From Rotaria sordida (Eukaryota > Rotifera > Eurotatoria > Philodinida > Philodinidae), in assembly GCA_905250125.1 (NCBI GenBank), contig CAJNOL010000090.1, forward strand, positions 124,001-188,000: 64,000 nt of DNA. Direction: 5' to 3'. Positions 12,283 to 23,000 of this stretch are shown here, piece by piece; the first letter of the stretch is position 1; each line of letters opens with the position of its first letter. The notes beneath the pieces were generated by a model that saw only the letters and a list, made by a program, of their open reading frames with translations, did not search any database and was not told the DNA's origin. The translations under genes were made by a program, and so were the position numbers.

Positions 12283-13199
12283 CTTAGGGCATACCAAAAG
12301 TAGTGGCGGACACATCTCAATTGCGTACAGAACGCTTGAGAAAATTTTCTATTTTTTTATGCAATGATAGAGAAAATAATGCTCTATTTTTCTATGCTAT
12401 TGGATCAGTACTCAACTAATATCATAATTTGTAAAATTTTGACAGTGAGCTGTTTGATATGATATGTAACCTTTGTATGAATGCTCGTGGGTATATTTTA
12501 AATAGGTTTTGATAGAATCAGGATAGAAAACTGCGATTTTCATCGTTGGAAAGAGGAGATGAAGACGCATCGAATCACACATTATGGAGTTTCCTGATCT
12601 GTTTTTTTTTGTAAGGTCTTCAATTGGCCTTTTCAGGAATAAACCCATCCCGTGAGTTGTTTACAGTGAATTTTTCAATAATCAGATATACATTCAAATC
12701 GCCAACCGAAGATCTACAAACTGTGAAAGGCTCAGATGTTTAAATTTAATTATTCAGAGATAATATGTATTCTAGTTGAACCTCTAATACGATTTTCTAG
12801 CAACTTTTTTGCTTTTTCTGTTTTTCATAAAAAAAAGCATTTTTCTGACGATTAGAAAATGCAATAAAAAGACTTCAGAAATCACATTAGAAAAACCTAT
12901 TATAGATGATTCGATGTGTCTTCATCTCCTTTTTTTAAAGGTGAAAACCATGATTTTCTATCCTGTTTCGGTCGAAGCTTATTTCAAAAATACTCACGAG
13001 CATTCATACAAAGGTTACATATCATATCAAATAGCTCATTGTCAAAATTTTATAATTATTATATTAGTTGAATAGTGATCCAATAACATAGAAAAATAGA
13101 GCATCGTTTTCTCTATCATTGCATAAAAAATAGAAAATTTTCTCAAGCGTTCTGTACGAAATTGAGATGTGTCCGCCACTACTTTTCGTATGCCCTAAG
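12283..13199. mobile_element. Fold-back / MITE-like element with ~315-bp terminal inverted repeats, flanked by TA
   Basis: The left end begins CTTAGGGCATACC and the right end finishes with its complement CGTATGCCCTAAG. Both are bordered by the dinucleotide TA, the target-site signature of Tc1/mariner-type elements. Similarity continues inward for about 315 bp: 12283-12600 against the reverse complement of 12885-13199, for example AGTAGTGGCGGACACATCTC near both tips. The loop between is about 290 bp. The arms translate into similar short peptides (THEHSYKGYISYQ in both) because they are copies of one another; no transposase is present. I infer a non-autonomous DNA transposon or fold-back element. 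Confidence 0.85.
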
Positions 13200-13201
13200 T
13201 A

Positions 13202-14065
13202 TTTTCCACCTAGTATAATTCAGTTTTATTGTAGCAAGAAAATCAATGAGAACAATAGGGACGTTGTTTATCAATTAGTAATACAGTATGTTAGAAAGGT
13301 AATAGAACTTTTCATCGTAGACAGATGGTCACGGATAAATTGTCGCATGTATAAAATATTGCAATATCACTGAACGCTATATATTTGTATATCAAAAAAT
13401 GGCTGTTGATGTAGATATTTCTTCCACTAACACCTACATCCACGTCCAAACCCATACCCTACAGTCCATGCGACGAATTGTTCTGCGATGAGAAGTTCGG
13501 TCACCTATTAGAAATAGTGAGCAACTTGAACTAATAATCAAAATCGATAGAGTTCTCATATGTGTTCAATATTCCTAATTTCATATGTTCTTAAAGTAAA
13601 AAACAGTAGTTTTTTTTCTCTCATAAAGTCAATTAATATAGTTCTCAAAATTTAAAGTTATCTAAAAAATCTTTCAGTTGCAGAATCTTTGCTGATATTG
13701 ATAAAACGTTCGGTTCTATTCTGAATGTAGTGTTATCTTTTGGTTGATACAATATTTACTCAATAGCTTTTATTTTACTTATCAACAAAGAGAACTTTCA
13801 ATATCTATGTCTTATTAACATTTACTTTGAAATGTAACACTACATCTTTCAGCAGATGAAAAGAATTATAATTAAAAATCATACAATTATAATGTTGAAA
13901 GTAGTTTCTGCATGTCTTGACTATATAAATATTGACATTTTTAAATTTTTGTTTATTAAAGTAATAAAAAAAAAGCGTATATCTACAATTTGAGCAGTTA
14001 AAAATAAGCAAAAAAACCTGTGAGTTCACGCAATTAGTAGTTCCGTTAAGGCACACAAAAAAAAG
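13202..14065. other. Intergenic DNA downstream of FBXO36
   Basis: AT-rich sequence between the fold-back element and the stop codon of the minus-strand F-box gene. It should include the FBXO36 3' UTR. Short frames only, with no recognisable feature. Confidence 0.5.
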
Positions 14066-15179
14066 TCAATGACGAGTGGATAATCCACGAGTTGATTTTA
14101 CAGGTGGTTGAGCCGACGATGTCGAAGCTACACTACCTGCATTAGATCGTACCGATGAAGAAGGTGATGGTGGTCGTCGTATTCTTGGTGATTGATTCAC
14201 TTCGGTAAGATATGATCGAGCTGTACGAGGAGATTCTTCTTCATCAGGTATTAGTGATGTACGAGGTGAATGTAATGGTGGTTCTTTACGTGTTGCAAAT
14301 GAATGACGTCGCAGGGACGGCTGAATATAACGTTCTTGTTGTCTTGATGTTATTGGTGGACTTGGTTGTAATTGAGCACGACGTTCTCGTGCTCTAACAA
14401 AATCTGATGGATCTTCTGGATGATAACGTTCAAGTTGAGATGCACGACGCATTTGCATTTGTAATTTCAAACGATTTGTAAAAAATACATGACGCCAACC
14501 ACGTCGTTCAGCTAAATGAATTAAATCTTTATTTTCTAAAGCATGCCGTCCATAATGATCTATATAAAATATTTGCCAAAGATCATTATTACGACATAAT
14601 GAACGAAGTGATTTTGATACTAATGATATTTGTGGAATATCATCAAGATTTACAAATGAAAGAATATGTATTTGAATATTTGGTGGAAGACGTGTTAACC
14701 AATCATATTTACCACGAACTAGATTTACACAATAATCAAGTGTATTTTGACCAAATATACGCCATATTTCACGTTGAGCAACTTCATCATCATAAAAATC
14801 TTCATATGATTCTTTTATTTCACCTGGATACATTGAACCATCAATATTTCGAAGTGTTATTTTCCACCAACGAAGAATAACCTTTAAAATAATAAAACAA
14901 AAAGAATAAAAATTAAAAACAAAACAAATTCATTCAATAATAAACTTTATCCAGAGTAATTTGTAATTGACCATAATCTTTTGATGGTGCAGGAGCTTGA
15001 CCATCACATTCAAACAAAATGCCATCTTCATGTAAAACTTGTGATAATAATGGATGTTGTTTCATAAAATGACGCATATTACATGTTTCATGAGGATGAA
15101 CATTTTTTTTATTACGACTAGATTCAGTCGTTAAAGAAGCTCGTCTAGGATCAGCACCTTTCTTTTGATTACTCGCCAT
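14066..15179 (-). CDS. FBXO36: F-box only protein 36 (FBXO36-like)
   Basis: Probable substrate receptor of an SCF (Skp1-Cul1-F-box) ubiquitin ligase. Two exons, 15179-14946 and 14881-14066, give 349 residues in frame. The first exon ends APAPSKDYGQLQITLDK and the second continues VILRWWKITLRN, matching the vertebrate FBXO36 N-terminus (PPPSKDYYQL, FRWWKISLR). Next come GEIKESYEDFYDDE, the F-box proper (LTRLPPNIQIHILSFVNLDD) and RGWRHVFFTNRLKLQMQM, all in family order. After this core the protein has about 100 extra residues rich in Arg, Ser and Pro that vertebrate FBXO36 (~188 aa) lacks. I chose ATG 15179 (MASNQKK); an in-frame ATG at 15248 would add 23 residues. TopBP1 diverges from it 384 bp away. 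Confidence 0.88.
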
Positions 15180-15563
15180 GATTGTATTCAAAATAGAACG
15201 TGTTGCGATGCAGTAAACCTCCTCTACTATAGTTACTTGTATCTTCAAGAATACAAATGAAAATTTAACGTCGTAGAAAGAAAAAAGAAAAAGTCACACA
15301 CTACACTGTAGAGATTGATCGTCTGTTGATTCTCTTTTTTGTCAAACAAAAAAAAAGAAAAAGAATTTCAGACATTCAAGAATTGGATTGGATTTTTCAC
15401 TTTTTCTTCCATTCTTTCTTCAATCCAGGTTTTTCTTTTTTTTGACGCGTTTGAATTTTAACCAATAAAATTAAAGACATAGAACTTAGTTTTCATGTCG
15501 CCAATATCATTATGAAAAAAAAAATAGATAGTAAAATCTTCGTTAACATCTGAAACAAATAAA
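15180..15563. promoter_or_regulatory. Shared divergent promoter region, FBXO36 / TopBP1-like
   Basis: 384 bp between two head-to-head start codons, so both promoters and 5' UTRs must lie here. It is rich in poly-A and poly-T tracts. I cannot identify specific factor sites. Confidence 0.4.
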
Positions 15564-18500
15564 ATGAGTACAACAAAAAAGATGTCAATTTTTGTTTTAC
15601 AACCTAATGCATTACATGCTCAATGGCAAGGAGAAAAATTAAACAGTGTTTTTCAAGTAAGTTTTCAAAATTCAGACATTAAATTGATGATTGAGATTTT
15701 ATTTTTTTTTTTTTTTTTTGGTGATCAGTTACTTGAATCAAGTAATTTTCAACCACATATGATTGATGAAGAAACTATGATTAATATGAAAGATTTAAAA
15801 GGAAAAATGTTTGTTATTGAACCATTTTCTGGTCAATTATTTCAGTATTTAAAAACTAATAAAGCTTGGTAAAAAAAAATTCATCTTGATTTTTATCTTT
15901 AAAAATTTAATCTTTCTATTTATTTACTAAAAAAAAAAAACAAACAAATAAAAAGGGTTCTTGGTCCACAATTAATTACAACGTGTGTTGATCATAATAT
16001 TACAATTCCATGCAGTTCTTATCCTCTTTATTCACTTGCTATGCAATCATTAACTATTTGTTGTACAAATCTTCCACATGCTGATCGTGTAAGAATTAAT
16101 TTTTCTAATTGAAAATGTAATTTTTTTTTAATAATTTAATAGGAAAAAATTCGTCGATCTGTTGCTTATATGGGTGGTAAATTTCAAACAAATCTTAATG
16201 CAAATGTTACTCATTTAGTATGTGGAGTTTGTGCAACATCAGAAAAATATTTTGTAAGTTTAAGAAATTGATTTTCTTTTTTTTTTAAAATTTTATTTAA
16301 TGATTTAAAATAAAGGTTGCCGTTGAAAATGGAATTCAAGTAATGATGCCAGAATGGATTCAAAATGTACTCGTACTTTCAGGACAAAAGTAATGAGAAA
16401 ATATTGAGAGTTAAATTAGTTTTATTTTTTATTGTTATATAGAACAGTAAAAGGAACGGATTCAACCTTTGATCGTTTTAAATGTCCACTTTTTTATAAA
16501 TTTATTATTTCATTATCGGGTTTTGCTGAACGAGATCGTAATACAATTAAACAATATGTTGAACGAGAAGGTGCAACATATTCACCAAATTTAATTAAAG
16601 ATAAATGTACTCATTTGATTTGTAAAGAACCAAAAGGTAAACTTTCGAAATAAATATATAGAGTGTCATAGAAATCTGTCGAAAAAGTTAATCTAAATAT
16701 CTTTTATACAATTCAAGCGATTTAATTGATTTTCGTACAGTAGATAAGTATGTTCTTTAAAGTTTTGTTGAGTATATTTTCAGATTAATAGATGCACCTA
16801 TAAAGATTTGAAAAAACAAAAGCCTACAAGTCGAATTTGGCTATAACACAACAATTGAAGATTGCATTAAATTATCATTTCAATACTTTTGTGAAACTAG
16901 TACAGTGAAAGATCGAAAATGTTCTGTAAGATCGTTAAAAATTATAGAAGAAAAAAGTCGACGAAGTGTATGATATTTGTGAAAAATGAACTACAATCAA
17001 ATGTTCGAGCTATTACAAAAAACTTGCTTCATTCCAAGAATAAATTACATCTTGTATGATTTCAAGAAAAGGTATTCAGTCACAATTTGGTGCTCTGTTG
17101 TTCGTGGAATGGAGCAGATCTTTGCAACAGCTCAAACACTTGATTGTGATTTATTTTTCAGAAAACATCACGAACTTCATCGATTTTTCCTTCTATAATT
17201 ATTGACAATCTTACAGAATATTCTCGATCTTTGACTGTGCCAGTTTTACAAAAGTATTGAAATGTAAGTTTAATGCAATCTTCACTTAGTGTGTTTTTGT
17301 CGAATTCGACTAATAGTTTTCGTCTCACAACCATAGGTGAAGCTATTCTTATTTTAATTTTAATAAGCACAAACATTTATCTGGAAGTATACATAACAAA
17401 ACTTTAAAGAGCATGTCTACATATTATTCGGAAATCAATTAAAACGTTGGAATTGTATAAAAGATATTGACGTTAGTTTTCCCAACGGACTTTTTGGAAC
17501 ATCATGTAGATATTCATTAGATGAAATTTTGTTGATTTAGGTTCAAAATTTGAACATGCAATTAAATGGCGAATTCCAGCACTTAAACCTGAATGGATTT
17601 TTGAAAGTAGTGAAAAAGGTTCATGTCTTCGTTTAACGAATTTTTTATGGCCAACACCAAATATTGATTCAAATAGTAGTAAAGGTTATTTCTAATTTTG
17701 AATTAAATTATCATTATTTAATATTTCAATTTATAGAAAATGAAAAACCTTTAATGAATGATACAATTGATTCATCATCAAAAATTATTACTGTTGATCA
17801 ACGACGTAAATCAACATCATTACTAACTATAGAAGAAATGAATGATCTTGAAGAACGTTTTGATAAATGGATGAATAATCGATCGAAAAAAATTTTAGAT
17901 GATTTATTTGATGGTTTAAAGGTTTGTAAATTAAATATTAAATTGATTAAAATAATGATTTCGATTTCTAGATATTCTTAGGTCAATTTTCTTCAACATT
18001 ACGAATGCGTATGCAAAAAATTCTTGATGGTGGATGTGCTGTTCGGTATATTGATTCTTCGTTATGTTAAACTTTTGATAGGTTTTTTTTTTGTTTTCTT
18101 TTTCTTAGATTTGATACACTCAATACATCAGTAACACATATTATTCGAGGTAATGAACCTACTTCAAACTATACTCAAGTATCTATTATTGCACCAAAGT
18201 AAAAGTTCAATTTATTAATTTCCGTTCGGAAATGAATTTTATTATTTTAGTGCTTATATTGTTAATCCACAATGGTTATTAGATTGTTGTGAAAAAAATG
18301 AACTTGTATTGGAAAATGATTATTTATGTTTATTTGATCGAGATGAAAAGTAAAAATTAAAAAGATTGAATTATTTTTATAAATGAAATTTTCAATTTAG
18401 ACAAGATTTAAATCAAAATTTAACAGATGATAAAAAGAAAAATAGTAATTCAAATTTATCTATACTATCATCAGCATCATTAACACGTCAACAAACAAAC

Positions 18501-19961
18501 AGTTTTAATGTTGATCAAACACTACTTGTATGTCATTGATTTATTTTTGTTTTTAAGACAGATTACCAATACTAATCGAACCAGTTACAAAAAAAAGACA
18601 ATTTCTTCATTGTCATAAATAAAATAGTTTCTAAATTTGCATAATGAATGCTAATATAAATATCTTCTTGTTTGAGAAAGACACACATATTACGAAAAGG
18701 AGTAAATTAATTTCTATTCTTAGTCAAACTCTATTTCAATTTTCTGATCTAAACCGCAGGTAACAATTCATAATCTTGGCTGACTCAATTTCACAGTCTT
18801 TGAATTAGAAAACTTCGATATTTGATTTTCAGTCAAGTTTGCGAAAATCATATGTCATCTCAATTAACAAATCAGAATATGTAGAAAAATAATAAACTAT
18901 AAAATCTACATTAATTTTGTAACTGTACTGCTGATCATGCAATCGAACTAGTAAACACTCGACATACTAATAATAGACTTCTATTCATGTGCTGACTAAA
19001 AGGATGCAAAATATCGACATCCTGCTCAACAGTTCTAAACATTACATAAAACTAGAAAAACTCTACTAGGTATGTGAAAAGAGAAGTGGTCATAAAAACA
19101 GTTACACATATATCTGTTTCGTCTAAAACTATCAATCTTAGAATAAATTAATGGGAATACAAGCAATAATTGAACTAGTAGACTTTTCACGCAAAGAGAT
19201 CAATATAATTTTTAAAAGCGTAAAGCATAAAGAATGCGAAGTTTGTACTGAAGTGAATTTTATTGCTCGTGTTCGAGACTTAACGAAGAGATCTCTGTTG
19301 AATCGAATAAAGAGAATTACATACGATACAATTCACCTGAGCCGAATTGAATTGTCGAAATAATTCAATTCAGTTTCCATTTCTGGTCAGAACTAAATAC
19401 TAGACTGAAAAGATTCCATTATATTATTTTTAAGAAGGATGATATGAGTCATTATTATTTTAGCAAGATGATACTCCTCGTCTTCGTCGAACACCTGGAT
19501 CTGGTACATCAACACCTTCAATTATTTCTGAATATGCTCTTTCACCATTTTCTTTACTTAAACGTTATTCTAATGTTCCACGTCCACCTGTTTTCGAACA
19601 AACATTAACTGATACACAAATTGATAAAATTAGTGCACAATTACCACCAACAGAATCACAAATTAATGTTGATCGATTAATGTCAGATATTGATATTTTA
19701 ATGCCAACTTTACTTAATAATCAAAGATCATCATCATCATCATTATCATCAAATACTGTTTCTACGGCATCATCATCAAGAATAAATATGATGTCTTCAC
19801 GTTCATTTTTTCTTGCTCAACAAGCAAAATTAACAATCGATGAAAGTTCATCATTAGAAGTAAAAGTATCATGGGTTGATGATTCAACAGAAGCAGAACG
19901 TAATCGACAACATCAATTACATAATTTAGATGAAATGACACAATCTGATGATACATATTAA
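15564..19961 (+). CDS. TOPBP1: Short TopBP1-like BRCT-repeat protein (BRCT0-3 only)
   Basis: Scaffold that binds phosphorylated DNA-repair and replication-checkpoint partners in the nucleus. Thirteen exons: 15564-15656, 15729-15868, 15956-16088, 16143-16253, 16316-16389, 16443-16636, 17541-17684, 17737-17921, 17972-18045, 18109-18198, 18251-18349, 18401-18527, 19464-19961. They give 653 residues in one frame. BRCT0: FVIEPFSGQLFQYLKTN, VLGPQLITTCV. BRCT1: RRSVAYMGGKFQTNLNANVT, THLVCGV, MMPEWI. BRCT2: FKCPLFYKFIISLSGFAERD, CTHLICKEPKGSKFEHAIKW. BRCT3: DDLFDGLKIFLGQFS, GGCAVRFDTLN, PQWLLDCCEKNELVLENDYL. The tail has a conserved VSWVDDSTEAERNR, matching the IIWDDPTAREERAR motif of vertebrate TopBP1. 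Vertebrate TopBP1 has about 1,500 residues with BRCT4/5, 6 and 7/8, none of which appear here. The intron at 16637-17540 hosts a fold-back element. The Tudor gene follows 106 bp downstream. Confidence 0.88.
16668..17505. mobile_element. Fold-back element in a TopBP1 intron, carrying transposase-like HTH remnants
   Basis: The left arm (about 16668-16988) matches the reverse complement of the right arm (about 17159-17505) over some 320 bp. Shared words include ATATCTTTTATACAATTC near the tips, CTTTAAAGTTTTGTT, and GAAGATTGCATTAAA with ATTTCAATACTTTTGT further in. The outer ends resemble the GTTCCAAAAAGTCC-type terminal repeat of mariner-like elements. Both arms translate, left on plus and right on minus, into FQYFCKTGTVKDRE-like peptides. 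These resemble the helix-turn-helix start of mariner-type transposases (KKFEETGSVxDxxRSGRP pattern). No catalytic domain is present. The element lies entirely inside the intron that splits BRCT2. Confidence 0.8.
18528..19463 (+). other. Long TopBP1 intron between the BRCT region and the C-terminal tail
   Basis: About 936 bp, at the place where vertebrate TopBP1 encodes BRCT4-6. I looked for BRCT-like exons and found none. The open frame 19151-19363 has no BRCT pattern and no recognised domain. Confidence 0.6.
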
Positions 19962-20067
19962 AATAGATTTTCTTTTTGTTCTATATTCTGTTGTGTTTTT
20001 TTTTTCTTGTATAGATAAAGAAAAATAAAAAATTCTCTTATTGTTAATTCTAGATTCATTTAAAATA
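19962..20067 (+). promoter_or_regulatory. Short intercistronic region with poly-A signal-like motif and splice acceptor
   Basis: 106 bp between the TopBP1 stop and the next same-strand ATG. It has a T-rich tract, AAAAATAAAAAATTC around 20020 and then the acceptor-like TTAATTCTAG at about 20043-20052, some 16 bases before the ATG. This order (cleavage signal, then 3' splice site) is typical of operons resolved by spliced-leader trans-splicing. The trans-splicing itself is inferred. Confidence 0.45.
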
Positions 20068-23000
20068 ATGACTGAAGATATTAAAAAACAATCAGACACA
20101 ATTGGTAAATAAACGAATATTTATTTTTTTATAAGAAACAAAAAAAAATAATTCTTTTTTTTTTGTTTTTGTTTTATTAATAGATAAATTAAACGAAACG
20201 AATCGTAAATTTACGACAAGTACAACTGTGAATATATTAAATGATCTACAATTAATGAATATACATGAACAACATGAATGCCAACGTTATGAATTATATC
20301 GAAAATATGAGCAATCATTACCAAATAAAACAACTTCTTCATTCATAGCTCAATCAAATTCTTCATCTGCATCGTCAATGGAACCAACAAATACATCATT
20401 GATTATAAAGCAAAGCAATTTGAAAGATTCTATTTCATATGGTAATTTTTTTTTTGTGTTTTCTAGGAACAATCATGACCATCAGCTAAATATAATCGAT
20501 GATAATCTATCAAATGATATTAGTGAAGACTTACGATCACTAATTGAACAACGAGTACCAGATTTATGTATTCTTGATGGTGAACTAATGCAATTTACCA
20601 ATGGTTTGAATAGTTTTTAATTCAGCGAACTAAAAAATATCTTTCTCAAACTGTTTGACCTTTGCAAAATATTGATTTTCTTTGGACTAAAACTATTGTT
20701 TGCCTTAGTTAACGTAGGAGCATTATTTTTCTAAAGTGAATATTATTAGCAGCCTCTGTTTCAGTTTCTTTCCAGTTCAGTCATAATTCATCAAATTTAA
20801 ACGAGATGATAGACATTCACTAATTTTCATGATTAATTATTTAACGAATTCATTCTCGAATGATCACTCGTTAAGCAGAACCCATATAACAATCTAACTT
20901 AAACCAAATGACGTATCAGCAATCATTGTTAAGACATACATATTGAATACGAAAAACGAATAATAAGTAACGTGGATGTGTGTGTTAGAGCCTGTGGATC
21001 CAAAATTTTCGGATCCGACTGAGTCTGAGACCAACCAGACGAGTCCTGCTGTGTCTCATAAATGTTAATAATTTTTGTATTTCTCTTGTGATTCTTTATG
21101 ATACAAGTTATTCTCTTCTCTATATTAAATATAATTATGAATCATTGTAATAATTGATAATATTAGGACGGAATTGAGAAATCATCGAATGGAAACGAAA
21201 CAGAGGTAAACTAATAGAATTGGTTAAGAAATGTTGTGATAAAACAAGTATTTACTTTCAAAAGTATTCTACTGGATATTTGACGTTTCTTTTTTTTTTG
21301 AATCTTGAGAATTTGCAATCATTAGTTTTATTAACTAAAATAGTATTTCTTCGTATGGATTATTTAGGTACGAAATTCTATTGTACTATAAATGATATAT
21401 TAACTAGTGATGGTGAATTTTGGGTTGAACGAGAATATTCACCTGAAAATGAACGAAAATTTTATCAATTTATTGATATACTTTCATTATTTGCCACTAG
21501 CTATGAATCATTAAGAGAAGTTTATATTGGTCAATTAGTAGCATTACATTATGAATCATCTTGGCATCGAGCATTAGTAGTATCGAAAAGTGAAGGACCA
21601 GCAGTAACTAAACAACCAAGTGCACGTGTTCGACTAGTTGATTATGGTACATCATTATATGTTAATATTTCACAATTAAAATGGTTACCTGAACAATTTT
21701 ATTTATTTCCTTTTAAAGTAAATATATACTTACGTAAAATAAATTTAAATTAAAATATTATTGAATGATTTGATTTTAGGCAGTTGAATGTGTCTTTAGT
21801 GAAGCTGTTAAACCAACTTTTTCCGATACGGTTCGTCTTACATTTAAACAACTTGTACTACATAAACGATTACATGCTACGATTGTAAGTATTATTTTTT
21901 AAAAATGACAAATATTTTCTATTTACTATTGTTAATTATATATATATATAGTATGATAGAGATGGTGCTCGTATTTGTGTATTATTAAAATGTAAAACTG
22001 AAGAAGGTATTGTTAATGTTTATCGATATTTACGTGCACATGAACATAAATCAAAAAATGGTCGAATGCTAGATGATGGTACTATAGTACAATGTTTACA
22101 TAATACTATTTTTAATATTAATAATTCTGGTTATCAATCAACAATATCGAATAAATCAATGAATACATCTATAAATTTAACATTACCTATTTTATCACCA
22201 CCATCACCAATTAAATTAACACGTGATCAACTTGAAATAAGACGAAAAGAAATCAAGAGAATTTATAAAGAACCTTACGATGAAAATAATATTAGTATAA
22301 TTTCTAGTGAAAGTAATGGTAATTTATCTATGTAAGTTATTAAATTGAAAGAAAAAAAAAGAAAACAGAAAACAAGATAATAGTTTATATTGACAAATGT
22401 ATTAAGAGAAAAACTTCTCTCATGTTTTAAAATCTTTTTTGTTTTGTTTCTATTCTTTCATTTAATTGATCATTTCCGTTCTATCTCATGTTAAGTCAGT
22501 TTCTGACTAGATTAATTTGTAAAGTTAATCTGACATTTATTATTTTATACAAGATTAAATTATTGAAAGTTGACATAATTACTAATATTTTGTGCGTATT
22601 GAGAGATTCAAAATCTGCTTTTAAGGATAGATAATAGAAAAATTTTGTATCGAGATAACTTGTTTAATTAAACATATTATGAAGTGAGCGTAGAATAATT
22701 GATTGAATATAGAGATGTGAACCAATGCAAATATTATGCGACATTCATGAATACAAAATCTTAAGAAATAGAAATTTTCACATTTCAAGTATCTTTTGTA
22801 TTTGCCTATGAGTCGTGTCATATATCTAGAATATAAGAGATAGATGAAGAAAGAAGAATGCAACTATGACTAATTGTAGCTCTGGGCTGAAGGCCGACCT
22901 GACGCAGAGTTCTTGTGCTTCCCATACACACCCAACTAACCATATATTAGTCACGAGAACAAGTGCATGTCACAATGTTGTCTGTATGCTATTGGATGGA

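Noticed and set aside
12412-13075. Two similar short proteins on opposite strands (THEHSYKGYISYQ)
   Set aside because: The similarity is explained by the inverted-repeat arms of the fold-back element; no transposase motif is present.
14212-14880. Plus-strand open frames opposite FBXO36
   Set aside because: Antisense shadows of the F-box gene's coding exon.
19151-19363. Possible missing BRCT exon in the TopBP1 intron
   Set aside because: The translation lacks the BRCT pattern (no GG turn, no conserved Trp) and has no matching splice sites.
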